64,000 bases of DNA from Pseudomonas sp. TH15 (GCF_016651105.1 NZ_JAEKEL010000002.1:392501-456500), one strand, 5' to 3'. Counted from the stretch's first letter, positions 17,845-27,432 are shown. Numbers and translations are program-made. Notes: a model not told the origin generated them from the sequence alone.

Positions 17845-19065
17845 TCAGGCTTGAGTCAGTTTCGCCGCAGCGCGTTCGAAACGGTCCAGCCCTGCATCGA
17901 TGTCCGCGTCTTCAACCACCAGGCTTGGCGCGAAACGAATCACGTCCGGGCCGGCTTGCAGAATCATCAGGCCTTCACGCTCGGCGGCGTTGAAGATGTC
18001 CTTGGCCTTGCCTTTCCAGGCATCGCTCAGCACACAACCGATCAACAGGCCCAGGCCTCGCACTTGAGTGAACAGGCCGTATTTCTCGCCGATCTGCTCC
18101 AGGCGAGCCTTGAACTTGTCGTGCTTGGCGTTGACGCCGCTCAGCACTTCAGGGGTGTTGATCACGTCGATCACGGCTTCTGCGACAGCGCACGCCAGCG
18201 GGTTGCCGCCGTAAGTGGTGCCGTGGGTGCCGACGACCAGGTGCTTGGCCAACGCTTCGGTGGTCAGCATCGCCGCGATCGGGAAACCACCGCCCAGGCT
18301 CTTGGCGCTGGTCAGGATGTCCGGGGTCACGCCGTAATGCTGGTAGGCGAACAGCTTGCCGCTGCGGCCCATACCGGTTTGCACTTCGTCGAACACCAGC
18401 AGCGCGTTGTGCTCGGTGCACAGCTCGCGGGCGCCTTGCAGGTAAGCCAGCTCGGCCGGCAGTACGCCGCCCTCGCCCTGGATCGGTTCCAGCACCACGG
18501 CGCAAGTCTTATCGGAAACGGCAGCTTTAAGAGCCGCCAGATCGTTGTAAGGAACGTGGGTGATGCCGGTGATTTTAGGACCGAAGCCGTCGGAGTACTT
18601 CGACTGGCCACCCACGTTCACGGTGAACAGGGTGCGGCCGTGGAAGCTGTTCAGCGCGGCGATGATTTCGTACTTCTCGCTGCCGAAACGATCGAACGCG
18701 ACGCGACGGGCCAGCTTGAAGGCGGCCTCGTTGGCTTCGGCGCCCGAGTTGCAGAAGAACACGCGCTCGGCAAAAGTGGCGTCGATCAGCTTATGCGCCA
18801 GGCGCAGGGCCGGCTCATTGGTGAACACGTTGGACACGTGCCACAGCTTGTTCGCCTGTTCGGTCAATGCACTGACCAGCGCCGGGTGCGCATGGCCCAA
18901 TACGTTAACGGCAATCCCGCCGGCGAAGTCGATCAGCTCGCGGCCAGACTGGTCCCAAACGCGGGAACCGGCACCACGCACAGGGATGAATGCGGCAGGC
19001 GCGTAGTTGGGAACCATTACCTGGTCGAAATCGGCGCGTTGTACCGCAGCGTGCTCAACGGACAT
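17845..19065 (-). CDS. aruC: Acetylornithine/succinylornithine aminotransferase (AruC/AstC)
   Basis: The 406-residue class III PLP aminotransferase performs step three of AST (succinylornithine to the semialdehyde) and can act in arginine synthesis. Seen: FIPVRGAGSRVWDQ, FCNSGAEANEAAFK near 107, LVFDEVQTGMGRSG near 224, and the PLP Lys in LTSAKSLGGGFPI near 253. CAGGAG precedes the ATG. It is the first gene of the aru operon, behind ArgR half-sites. Confidence 0.96.
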   Translation of the reverse strand: MSVEHAAVQRADFDQVMVPNYAPAAFIPVRGAGSRVWDQSGRELIDFAGGIAVNVLGHAHPALVSALTEQANKLWHVSNVFTNEPALRLAHKLIDATFAERVFFCNSGAEANEAAFKLARRVAFDRFGSEKYEIIAALNSFHGRTLFTVNVGGQSKYSDGFGPKITGITHVPYNDLAALKAAVSDKTCAVVLEPIQGEGGVLPAELAYLQGARELCTEHNALLVFDEVQTGMGRSGKLFAYQHYGVTPDILTSAKSLGGGFPIAAMLTTEALAKHLVVGTHGTTYGGNPLACAVAEAVIDVINTPEVLSGVNAKHDKFKARLEQIGEKYGLFTQVRGLGLLIGCVLSDAWKGKAKDIFNAAEREGLMILQAGPDVIRFAPSLVVEDADIDAGLDRFERAAAKLTQA

Positions 19066-19143
19066 CGGAGTCTCCTGATGAGGAACACTCGCCTGAAACT
19101 GGCGAGCGATGAGGGGATTGTAAGGACAGTTTTCAGCCCGGCC

Positions 19144-19210
19144 TTGCCGCCAAGCGACAACTTCTTATAGCGCAAACCCCGGTTTCAGCCGGGTTTACGG
19201 CAATGCGACA
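19144..19210 (-). promoter_or_regulatory. Two ArgR half-sites upstream of aruC
   Basis: Reading the minus strand, TGTCGC-N8-AA occurs exactly at 19210-19195 and again at 19159-19144. This is the half-site pattern I know for the Pseudomonas AraC-type ArgR. They lie 80-145 bp before the aruC start, fitting activation by ArgR with arginine. Confidence 0.6.
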
Positions 19211-19271
19211 TATACCGTCGCAAAGGCGCAGTTTAAACTGCCCAGAGAGATCTGCGGTGGCTTCACTGTAT

Positions 19272-19318
19272 TTGATCAATGAATTCAATGTGCGGTAACT
19301 ATGTACCGCACATGATCA
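19272..19318. promoter_or_regulatory. Nested palindrome at the 5' end of the LRR effector gene
   Basis: TGTGCGGTA-ACTATG-TACCGCACA (19289-19312) is a perfect 9-bp inverted repeat, flanked on both sides by TGATCA. It overlaps the earliest possible start codon of the effector, so it could be an operator or an mRNA hairpin; translation then probably starts further down (19354 or 19366). Confidence 0.45.
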
Positions 19319-22300
19319 TTTTTTCTGATTTGCTGGGCGCTCACCACACGCTAATGGATGAGCGTATGAACCTGTCACAACCGCTTCAATCTACCGCCCG
19401 TCTCGACGATTTCGACACGGCGCACGACGACACGCATTTTCTGCACCTGCATCACGCCACACCCGATTGGCTGGCCAGCGCTTCTGCATCGCGACGCGAT
19501 GCATTGCGGCGCAAAGCGCCACACCCTGAGCCTGGGCTGGCAACCTCTCCTCGTCAGCATCATGTTGATTTGGGCGCACTGAATGCGCAGCACTGGACAG
19601 CGCAGAACCAGGTGGATCGCCTGCTGGCCGATCTCAAGGATGTCGACGCCTTTGCCGCGCCGTTGCTGACAGCAGCCATCAAGGATCAATTCGGCCTGAC
19701 TCTCGACGTCAACAACACGTTCGTTCGTCTGTACATTCCTGTGACAAATCCCTGGTTCGGATTTTCCACGGGCGCCCAGCGGGTCTGGAGCCTGTCCTTA
19801 CTGGACGCCGCGCGGCATAACTTCGAGAGCCAGGAAACCGAAGCGGATGCGTTCGAGCCCGACTCCTGCTTCATCACCCGGCCAGACGAGCGCGAGCAAT
19901 TCAAAACCCTCCCGGACATCACCCGGACGCTATCAATACCCGACTTCATAAAACTGTGTCGGACACTCGATCTCGGTGCGCAATACCAACAGCATCTGCA
20001 ACACCATCTCGGTGTCAGCCGACCCGACGTGGCAGCGACATTGCGTCTGCATGTTGAAACCAGCCAGAAAGCCGCGCTGAAATCGGCACTGTTGTACGCG
20101 CGCATGAACAACGACCTTCAGGAAGATCTGTTCCGTCTCATCGGCGGCTTGATCGACGGCTTGCAAGGCATGCGGCTCGACGGCGAAACCTTGTGCAGTA
20201 ATAGCCTGTCGCTGCTGTCCTCAAAGCTGCACGGCATTATCGTGTTTGCGCCCGACCTGAATACCAGCAAGCACGTCAGCCGAGTGGTCGCCTACGTGCC
20301 GAACGATCCCGAGCACCCGATCAAGGAATACGCTTCCAGCGCCGTATTCGCCGCCGAGCTGACCCGGCAGCTACGACAAAGCGACTATCAGCATTTTTTC
20401 AGTCGCTTCATTGCTCACAACGAGCGCGGCCGCTTCTTCTCGACACTCAAAGCACGCCTGTTGCAGATTCAGTATTACCCGCACGAACGAGGCGATCCGA
20501 AACCTGCCTGGCGCGAAGTCGCCGTTGAAAATCCCAATCTGCAGTTTCGCGTCGAGATCATCAATGCATCGTTATGGCAGCAGCAATTCGAAGATGCGCT
20601 GAACAAAATCCTCAACGACGGCAAAGACCTCGCCGTGCCCACAGCATGGGTTGATCAGAAAGCACGTTGGGCCTTCTGGGATTCGCTGACGAACATCGCG
20701 TCAACGTTGTTGACCGTCGCCGCTTTGGTGGCGACGCCGTTCGTGCCGTTTCTCGGAGAGCTGATGCTCGGTTACATGGCCTATCAGTTTCTGAACGAGA
20801 CCTTTGAGGGCATCATCGAATGGGCGCAGGGGCAACGATCCGAAGCTTTTTTGCATCTGATGGACGCCGTTGAATCGGTTGTGCAACTGGGAACATTTGC
20901 TGCCGGCGGTATGCTCCTGGCCGGGGAGTTTCGCAACCTGCTGCCGCAACAGGTGCTGCGGTTCATTGACCGCTTCAAACCCGTCATCACTCCGAGCGGA
21001 AAAACCCTCTACTGGAAAGCCGATCTCGCCCCCTACGAACAAACTATTACTCCTGCGAAAGGCTCCTTGCCGGATCAATACGGCCTGCATCAGAGCCAAG
21101 GGAAACGACTACTGCCGCTGGACGGCAAAGTCTTCGCCGTCAGGCCGGAGCCAGGTTCCACTGGTTTTCGAATTGATCACCCGACGCGCGCAGATGCCTA
21201 TCTTCCTGCGCTTGACCACTTCCACAGCGGCACATGGCAAACAGAGCTTGATCGCCCGCTGACCTGGCCGACCGACAAACTGCTGCGACGTATTGGTCAT
21301 ACGGTCGACAGCCTGTCACCCGCCGAGCTGGAACAAGCACTCACCAGCAGCGGCTGCCACGAAGGCGTGCTGCGCAAATTTCACGCTGAGCGCGAGCCAC
21401 TTCCACCGCTGCTGGAAGACACCCTCAAACGCTTCAACATCGATAAAGCCATTCGTACTTTCATCGATCAGATGCACAGCCCCGACGCCGCCGAATTTTC
21501 CCAGGCCGAGCCGATCACTCAGTTGCAACTGCTGACCGAACATTGCCCCTGGCCAGAGGACAAGAGCCTGCGCCTGCTCAACGCTCAAGGCGAAACCGTC
21601 TGGGAAAGCAACCGCCAGGATCTGCCGACGATTGAACTGAACGAACCGCCGGCGGGTTCGGGCGATCTGCTCAGTAATCTGTTGTCGAAACTCGACGAAA
21701 GCGAGCTCAAAACGCTATTGAACGAAGAGCCCGGCCGCCCTCCCATATCCTCTACGGCGCGAGCTCACACGCTGAGGAAAACCTTGGCGAACATCGCCAC
21801 CGAGCGCCGTACGCTTTTGTTCGATGCACGCTATCGCGCCCTCGAACACAGCACCCACGCAGCTTCGCAAAAGCTTATCGACGCAACGCCCGGCCTCCCC
21901 ACCAGCGTCGCCCGGGAGATACTGCGCACTGTCACGGGCGAAGAACGCCAGCCACTTCAACAGTCATCTGTGCCCAAGCGGCTGGTACAACTGTCTCGCT
22001 GGGCCATGGAAGACGTCCGCACCAGCCGCGCCTTTGAAGGTTTGTACCTGGACTCAAGCAAACCGCTGGACACTGATCGGCTGGCACTGCACTCACTTGA
22101 AGGTCTTCCCGGGTGGCCAAAAAACCTGCGAATCGAAGTTCACGAGTACGGCGTCCACGGCACACTGCGCGACAGCATTGGCCCCGCCGATGCCGTGCCG
22201 CGCAAAACCCTGGTGTTGCTTGAAGATGGCCGCTACCAGGCTTACGACGAACACGATCAGCCGTTGTCAGCAGCGTTCGATTTCTACAATGCCGTGCTGC

Positions 22301-22587
22301 AGGCCCTGCCCGACAATGCGCGCGACGCGCTGGACATCAACATCGGCGCAGGCACAAAGCTCAAGCAGGCCGTCCGCGAACATGCACTGGTCCGCGACGA
22401 TCTGAAAAAATCCTCGCACTGCACCGCGAACTCAAGCCGGCTTACGATCCGCACATCATGCGCTTACCCGGAGGAAGCGAAGGCTACAGACAGTTCAACC
22501 CTTATGTTCCGGTGCTTGAACATCAGGCGATGGCGCTCAACCCATCGTTTACGCCAGCACAACTGCAAGCATTCATGCAAAGGCTGA
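19279..22587 (+). CDS. DUF6543-type toxin/effector, 5' part (frameshifted)
   Basis: This is the N-terminal and central part of a large Pseudomonas effector-like protein of the DUF6543 (dermonecrotic-toxin-like) family that usually ends in LRRs and a NEL ubiquitin ligase. The frame holds 1102 codons. A hydrophobic segment at about residues 475-500 (ASTLLTVAALVATPFVPFLG) may insert in membranes. Homology-like sequence stops near 22404-22410, where a run of six A ends the natural frame; the last 60 residues are out-of-frame noise. The next ORF continues the protein. Start is uncertain: ATGs at 19279, 19354 and 19366, none with a strong SD. It has moved in between argR and aruC. Confidence 0.72.
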   Translation: MNSMCGNYVPHMIIFSDLLGAHHTLMDERMNLSQPLQSTARLDDFDTAHDDTHFLHLHHATPDWLASASASRRDALRRKAPHPEPGLATSPRQHHVDLGALNAQHWTAQNQVDRLLADLKDVDAFAAPLLTAAIKDQFGLTLDVNNTFVRLYIPVTNPWFGFSTGAQRVWSLSLLDAARHNFESQETEADAFEPDSCFITRPDEREQFKTLPDITRTLSIPDFIKLCRTLDLGAQYQQHLQHHLGVSRPDVAATLRLHVETSQKAALKSALLYARMNNDLQEDLFRLIGGLIDGLQGMRLDGETLCSNSLSLLSSKLHGIIVFAPDLNTSKHVSRVVAYVPNDPEHPIKEYASSAVFAAELTRQLRQSDYQHFFSRFIAHNERGRFFSTLKARLLQIQYYPHERGDPKPAWREVAVENPNLQFRVEIINASLWQQQFEDALNKILNDGKDLAVPTAWVDQKARWAFWDSLTNIASTLLTVAALVATPFVPFLGELMLGYMAYQFLNETFEGIIEWAQGQRSEAFLHLMDAVESVVQLGTFAAGGMLLAGEFRNLLPQQVLRFIDRFKPVITPSGKTLYWKADLAPYEQTITPAKGSLPDQYGLHQSQGKRLLPLDGKVFAVRPEPGSTGFRIDHPTRADAYLPALDHFHSGTWQTELDRPLTWPTDKLLRRIGHTVDSLSPAELEQALTSSGCHEGVLRKFHAEREPLPPLLEDTLKRFNIDKAIRTFIDQMHSPDAAEFSQAEPITQLQLLTEHCPWPEDKSLRLLNAQGETVWESNRQDLPTIELNEPPAGSGDLLSNLLSKLDESELKTLLNEEPGRPPISSTARAHTLRKTLANIATERRTLLFDARYRALEHSTHAASQKLIDATPGLPTSVAREILRTVTGEERQPLQQSSVPKRLVQLSRWAMEDVRTSRAFEGLYLDSSKPLDTDRLALHSLEGLPGWPKNLRIEVHEYGVHGTLRDSIGPADAVPRKTLVLLEDGRYQAYDEHDQPLSAAFDFYNAVLQALPDNARDALDINIGAGTKLKQAVREHALVRDDLKKSSHCTANSSRLTIRTSCAYPEEAKATDSSTLMFRCLNIRRWRSTHRLRQHNCKHSCKG

Positions 22588-24410
22588 TGACCTACCCAGC
22601 GGGTCCGCGCCTGGAATTGACGCGTCTGACCGCCGAGCTTGCGCAACTGCGACTTGATCTGGACGCCTGGACAACACAAACGCCAAGGCTGCACCCACTG
22701 ACCGGCACCCGGTTCGATGCTGCAGCGTTCTCCGAAGCGAAGAATGATCGTCTGGCATTCAAGGACGCTCTGCAGCGTTGCTGGATCGAACGCACAACGC
22801 TTGACAACGAGAGCCCCGAGGCGCAATTACCGCTGCATTTCGCGCAGCCGATCATCGGCGAGCTGCCGCAACTCACCGCGGATTTCAGACACGTCACTCA
22901 CCTGTCACTGGAAGGCAGTCGTGCGGTACTCGGCACAGACCGTTTCCTGCGCAATTTCACCGGACTGAAGCATCTGCAAATTCGCAGCTGCAATCTGGGT
23001 AGCGTGCCCCAGGCCATCGGGCTCATGCCAAATCTGAATCAACTGGTACTGGCCGAATGCGGCATCACCCTGGATGACGCAGCAGTGGCCACATTGGGCG
23101 GACTGACTTCGCTGAGCGCACTGGATTTATATGGCAACCCACTGGGGCGAGCGCCGGATATCACCGGCATGACCGGGTTGACCTACATCGACCTGGCCGA
23201 CACCGGCATCACCGATCTTCCAAACGGACTGCTGAATCATCCGAAATTGCATAACGGTGTTTTCAGCGACAACCAGATCAGCGAAATACCAGAGGGTTTT
23301 TTCCATTACCCGCAAGAAATCACCTCCGGTTTCGACTTTTCCCACAACCCCGTTTCGAGCGTTACGCGCGACAGAATAAGAGCGCTTTTTCATCAATACG
23401 GGGAAACGCTCGACGTGCTCTGTGAAGAGGTGGACATCACTCGGGTAAAACAGCTTTATTCGTTGTTCAACACACAGGAAGCCAGCCAGTTTTTCTACCG
23501 CCTACCGGGACTCACGGATAACGCCCGATTGGAACTGACTCGGCTGGAAAACGAATACTCGACTCTTAGAGAGGATCTGGCTGCCTGGACCGGTGATATT
23601 CCGGCAATCAACCCGTTCACCAACGCCCCGTTCACCCTGCTCGAACTGACAGAGGAGCAGTCGGCACGGGATGAATTCAAGGCACTGGTCGAAGAATGCT
23701 GGCGCAGGGAAAGCGAGTTCGAAGAACTCGGTGAAAATGGCGAGACGCTGTACGAGCTCAACCTGCCGACCACCATCATCGGCGAGTTACCGGCACTGAG
23801 GGCAGACTTCAGTCATGTGTCGAACTTGAGCTTGTTCAGCGAAGAAGGTGCCACGACCGGTGCGGATCAATTCCTGAACGGTTTTCCCAAACTCAGGACG
23901 CTGAACATTCGCGAGTTTTCACTCGGCGACATCCCTCAGGCAGTGTTCAAAATGGGTGATCTTACTGCGCTGTTCCTGACCGAATGCAACATCAGTCTGA
24001 GCGCCGAAACCGTGGTGGGACTGGGTGAAATGGTCAAGCTGGAGTTTCTCGATTTGAGCTACAACGCGCTGGGACTGGCACCCAATGTGAGCCAGTTGAG
24101 CCGTTTGTCAGCGTTGACGCTCAACAAAACCGGCATCAGCGAACTCCCCGAGGGTTTGCTGCAACTCAAACACCTCACCACCGCAGACTTGAGCGACAAC
24201 GCGATCACCCAGATGCCCAGTGACATTCTCGAACTGCCGATAAAGCTAGCCGAATCGATCAATTTACGCGGCAACCCTTTCGATGCGCACAGCCAGACAG
24301 TCCTCACCGCCTACTTCAAACAACACGGCATGCACTTTGGAATCGAAAGCACCGTCGAGTGGGCAGAAATAGAGATTTCAACCTCCGAAGGTTCGGAGGT
24401 CGACGAATAG
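22458..24410 (+). CDS. LRR part of the same effector, lacking the NEL ligase domain
   Basis: Translated in the -1 frame, this part joins onto the previous ORF at 22410 (EKILALHRELKPAYDPHIM leads into its first Met). Its 650 residues hold two copies of one module: a RLELTRL helix, a D/E-rich helix ending in IIGELP.L.ADF.HV, then about six LRRs with LxxLxLxxxxI...P spacing (copies at about 45-300 and 345-610). The family normally carries a catalytic-Cys NEL domain next; here the protein stops after a short acidic tail. With no ribosome site visible, it may be made only by frame slippage or not at all. Confidence 0.7.
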   Translation: MRLPGGSEGYRQFNPYVPVLEHQAMALNPSFTPAQLQAFMQRLMTYPAGPRLELTRLTAELAQLRLDLDAWTTQTPRLHPLTGTRFDAAAFSEAKNDRLAFKDALQRCWIERTTLDNESPEAQLPLHFAQPIIGELPQLTADFRHVTHLSLEGSRAVLGTDRFLRNFTGLKHLQIRSCNLGSVPQAIGLMPNLNQLVLAECGITLDDAAVATLGGLTSLSALDLYGNPLGRAPDITGMTGLTYIDLADTGITDLPNGLLNHPKLHNGVFSDNQISEIPEGFFHYPQEITSGFDFSHNPVSSVTRDRIRALFHQYGETLDVLCEEVDITRVKQLYSLFNTQEASQFFYRLPGLTDNARLELTRLENEYSTLREDLAAWTGDIPAINPFTNAPFTLLELTEEQSARDEFKALVEECWRRESEFEELGENGETLYELNLPTTIIGELPALRADFSHVSNLSLFSEEGATTGADQFLNGFPKLRTLNIREFSLGDIPQAVFKMGDLTALFLTECNISLSAETVVGLGEMVKLEFLDLSYNALGLAPNVSQLSRLSALTLNKTGISELPEGLLQLKHLTTADLSDNAITQMPSDILELPIKLAESINLRGNPFDAHSQTVLTAYFKQHGMHFGIESTVEWAEIEISTSEGSEVDE

Positions 24411-24432
24411 ACCGAAAGATAACGCGCGGCGA

Positions 24433-25413
24433 TCAACCACGCTCTGAAGGTACCGACGACAACTCGAACGGGCTGCTGCTGCGCCGCTGGTTGCGATCTT
24501 CCCGCGGCGTGGCACCGAAGAAGTTGCGATAGGCGCTGGAGAAGTGCGGCCCCGAAGAGAAGCCACAGGACAGGCCGATCTGGATGATCGACTTGCTGGT
24601 TTGCATCAACATCTGCCGGGCCTTGTTCAGGCGCAGCTCCAGGTAGTACTGGCTCGGCACACGGTTGAGGTATTGCTTGAAGATCCGTTCCAACTGCCGA
24701 CGCGACACGCAGACGTGCTGGGCGATTTCGTCGGTGGTCAGCGGTTCTTCGATGTTGGCTTCCATCAGCAACACCGCTTGGGTGAGCTTCGGATGGCTGG
24801 AGCCGAGGCGGTTTTGCAGTGGAATGCGCTGGCGTTCGCCGCCTTCACGGATGCGTTCGACCACCAGTTCTTCCGAGACCGCACCGGCCAGTTCGGCGCC
24901 GTGATCGCGGGCCAATACGGCCAGCAGCAAATCGAGCACCGACAGGCCGCCGCACGCGGTCAAGCGATCGCGATCCCAGTCAAACAAATGACTGGTGGCG
25001 ATGACTTTCGGGAAACGCTCGGCGAAATCGTCCTGCCAGCGCCAATGCACAGCCGCGCGATAACCGTCGAGCAAACCCAACTGCGCCAACGGATAAACAC
25101 CAGCGGACAAACCGCCAATCACACAACCGGCACGCACCAGTTGTTTGAGCGAACTGCTGAGGGCCGGCGCAAGTGCGGTCGGCGGCTCATCGGCGAGCAA
25201 AAACAACTTCTGGAAATTTTCGAGCTTGCCGGCCCAAGGCTCACCGGGCAATTGCCAGGCGCCTTCGGTCGGCGGTTCGGCCTGCAAGAACGACAGTTCG
25301 TAGACAACGTCTGGATGCACACGCTGAGCAACACGCAAGGCCTCCTCAGCCAGCGCAAGCGTCAGAGCTTTAGTGCTGGGCCAAATCAGGAAACCAATTC
25401 GATGGGCAGTCAT
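24433..25413 (-). CDS. argR: Arginine-responsive regulator ArgR (AraC/GlxA type)
   Basis: The protein (326 residues) has an N-terminal DJ-1/PfpI-like domain starting TAHRIGFLIWPSTKALT, with AGCVIGGLSAGVYPLAQLGL near 105, and a C-terminal AraC DNA-binding domain (DEIAQHVCVSRRQLERIF, then IGLSCGFSSGPHFSSAYRNFFG). This is the Pseudomonas ArgR, unrelated to the E. coli repressor, which activates aru and aot with arginine and represses synthesis genes. The frame opens three codons earlier at a TTG; I prefer the ATG. It follows aotP at the end of the aot operon. Confidence 0.94.
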   Translation of the reverse strand: MTAHRIGFLIWPSTKALTLALAEEALRVAQRVHPDVVYELSFLQAEPPTEGAWQLPGEPWAGKLENFQKLFLLADEPPTALAPALSSSLKQLVRAGCVIGGLSAGVYPLAQLGLLDGYRAAVHWRWQDDFAERFPKVIATSHLFDWDRDRLTACGGLSVLDLLLAVLARDHGAELAGAVSEELVVERIREGGERQRIPLQNRLGSSHPKLTQAVLLMEANIEEPLTTDEIAQHVCVSRRQLERIFKQYLNRVPSQYYLELRLNKARQMLMQTSKSIIQIGLSCGFSSGPHFSSAYRNFFGATPREDRNQRRSSSPFELSSVPSERG

Positions 25414-25526
25414 GGCGGGCAATCCGAAACTAAAACAGTGTTAAAGGCCGAAGGCGGCTGCAACCAAATTAGACCATCTGGCGCGCGGTGCGCAGCATGA
25501 CCTAATTTGGTGCGTAACGGGAGCGA

Positions 25527-26291
25527 TTACTTCAGGCTGCCCGAGAGGAATTGTTGCAAGCGTTCGGACTGTGGATTGACCAGTACTTCACGCGGGTTGC
25601 CGCTCTCTTCGACGACACCTTTGTGCAGGAACACCAGTTGGTTCGACACTTCACGGGCAAAGCCCATTTCGTGCGTCACCACCACCATGGTCCGGCCTTC
25701 CAGCGCCAGGGCTTGCATGACTTTCAGCACGTCACCGACCAGTTCCGGATCGAGGGCCGAGGTCGGTTCGTCGAACAGCATCACCTCAGGTTCCATCGCC
25801 AGCGCACGGGCAATCGCCACGCGCTGTTGTTCGCCGCCCGACATGTGGCCCGGGTAAGCGTCCTTGCGATGCGCCACACCGACCTTGTTCAGGTAGTGCT
25901 CAGCCTTTTCGCGAGCTTCGGCCTTGGTCATGCCGAGCACGTGGACCGGCGCTTCCATGATGTTTTCCATCGCGGTCATGTGTGACCACAGATTGAAATG
26001 CTGGAACACCATCGACAGGCGCGAACGCATGCGTTGCAACTGTTTCGGGTCGGCGGCTTTCAGCGCGCCTTCCTTGTTGGCGACCAGTTTCAGCTCTTCG
26101 TTATTGAGCAGAATCCTGCCTGCGTGTGGCTGCTCAAGCAGGTTGATGCAGCGCAGGAAAGTACTTTTGCCGGAGCCACTGGAGCCGATGATGCTGATCA
26201 CATCGCCAGCCGCCGCTTTCAGGGACACGCCCTTGAGCACTTCGTGACTGCCATAGCGTTTATGCAGGTCTTGGACTTCAAGTTTGTACAT
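25527..26291 (-). CDS. aotP: Arginine/ornithine ABC transporter ATP-binding protein AotP
   Basis: The 254-residue HisP-like ATPase has Walker A GSSGSGKST near 38, signature MSGGEQQRVAIARAL near 154, Walker B VMLFDEPTSALD near 175 and the switch His in VVTHEMGFA near 212. It powers the AotQM permease at the inner membrane. The in-frame upstream Met adds five residues of no family match. Confidence 0.94.
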   Translation of the reverse strand: MYKLEVQDLHKRYGSHEVLKGVSLKAAAGDVISIIGSSGSGKSTFLRCINLLEQPHAGRILLNNEELKLVANKEGALKAADPKQLQRMRSRLSMVFQHFNLWSHMTAMENIMEAPVHVLGMTKAEAREKAEHYLNKVGVAHRKDAYPGHMSGGEQQRVAIARALAMEPEVMLFDEPTSALDPELVGDVLKVMQALALEGRTMVVVTHEMGFAREVSNQLVFLHKGVVEESGNPREVLVNPQSERLQQFLSGSLK

Positions 26292-26318
26292 GCGGTCGGT
26301 TCTCACAAAAACAGTCAG

Positions 26319-27431
26319 TCAGTCGTTGAGCAAGCGCCCGTGACGCAGCGCTTCGCGCCCCGCCACCTTGGCCAGCCAGAAACCGGGTTGGGCATAACGC
26401 AGCCGTTCAATGGCAAACAGCACCCCGGACGTACCAGCACACACCGTGCTGACCCGATCCGCCAACGGATCGATCACTTCGAAAATCTCATCGCCAGCTT
26501 CAACCCATTCACCGGGTTTACGCAGGAAACTCACCACACCCGGGTGCGGTGCGAACAACAATTCAGTGCCTTCAAACGGCATGCCTTCGCACGCGTCCTG
26601 GGCCGGTTTCGGCCATTCGCCGCTGATCAGGCCTTGCTCGGCGAGGAACGCCAGAATGCCTTCGGCGTACGCTACGGCATCGGCGCGAGTGGTATCGGCC
26701 TGACCGCCCAGTTCAATGGTAGTCGCCAGGCACGCCAGTGGAATCTGCGCATCCGGAAAGTGGCGCGACAGACGCAGCCACGGCAGCGAACAGGCTTCGT
26801 CAAAGGAACTGCCGCCGGAGTCTTCCGCCAGCAGGCCCACTTTCACATTCAGGTGTGCGGCGAGCGAACGCCATTGCGGCCAGTGTTGCGGCAACGCGTA
26901 CATGTGCAGCGCCGCTTCGGCATCGCAATGCAAATCCAGCACCACGTCAGCCGTGCAGGCATGGCTGAGCAAGACGCGCTGCATGCCTTGTAGCTGACTC
27001 GCCGCCGGTGGCAATGCCGCCAAGGCGTCGCTCATGGCCTGGCGAATCAAGCGAATATTGGCGTGAGGATCATCCCCCAGGCGCCCTTCCAGTTCGGCGG
27101 CCACTGGCGCGCTGAGCTCGACGAAATCCCGGTTGAAGTTCTTGCCGCTGCCTGCCTCGAAACGCCCTTGATGATTGCCTTGCAGCAATTGGCCGAGGCC
27201 CAGCGGGTTGGCCACGGGCACCAGTTCAATGACGCCGTTCAACAAGCCTTGGGCTTCGAGTTCGGTCAGGCGCTTTTTCAGCTCCCAAGCGGTACGCATC
27301 CCCGGCAGTTCATCGGCGTGCAGGCTGGCCTGAATGTAAGCCTTGCGCTCGCCGCGGCCGAAGCGGAACACCGAAATCTGGCGTTCGCTGCCCAGGTGAC
27401 TCCACGGCAATGAATGATCGATGCGTTCCAT
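26319..27431 (-). CDS. aotO: Succinylglutamate desuccinylase/aspartoacylase family protein AotO
   Basis: The 370-residue zinc-dependent M14-like protein shows SLHADELPGMRTAWELKKRL (His/Glu zinc ligands near 37-40), VVLDLHCDAEAA (His near 164) and IELGGQADTTR (catalytic Glu near 240), then a C-terminal lipoyl-like beta barrel. It lies inside the aot transporter operon, 1 bp from the aotM stop, as PA0891 does. Its substrate is not established from sequence; a deacylase of an imported arginine derivative is a guess. Confidence 0.85.
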   Translation of the reverse strand: MERIDHSLPWSHLGSERQISVFRFGRGERKAYIQASLHADELPGMRTAWELKKRLTELEAQGLLNGVIELVPVANPLGLGQLLQGNHQGRFEAGSGKNFNRDFVELSAPVAAELEGRLGDDPHANIRLIRQAMSDALAALPPAASQLQGMQRVLLSHACTADVVLDLHCDAEAALHMYALPQHWPQWRSLAAHLNVKVGLLAEDSGGSSFDEACSLPWLRLSRHFPDAQIPLACLATTIELGGQADTTRADAVAYAEGILAFLAEQGLISGEWPKPAQDACEGMPFEGTELLFAPHPGVVSFLRKPGEWVEAGDEIFEVIDPLADRVSTVCAGTSGVLFAIERLRYAQPGFWLAKVAGREALRHGRLLND

Positions 27432-27432
27432 A

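Noticed and set aside
17851..19170. 439-codon frame antisense to aruC
   Set aside because: Shadow; aruC motifs are complete on the minus strand.
22395..22415. Programmed -1 frameshift at the A6 run
   Set aside because: The heptamer would be G-AAA-AAA, not the A-AAA-AAG type; no clear downstream hairpin at the right distance. Simple indel preferred, transcript slippage left open.
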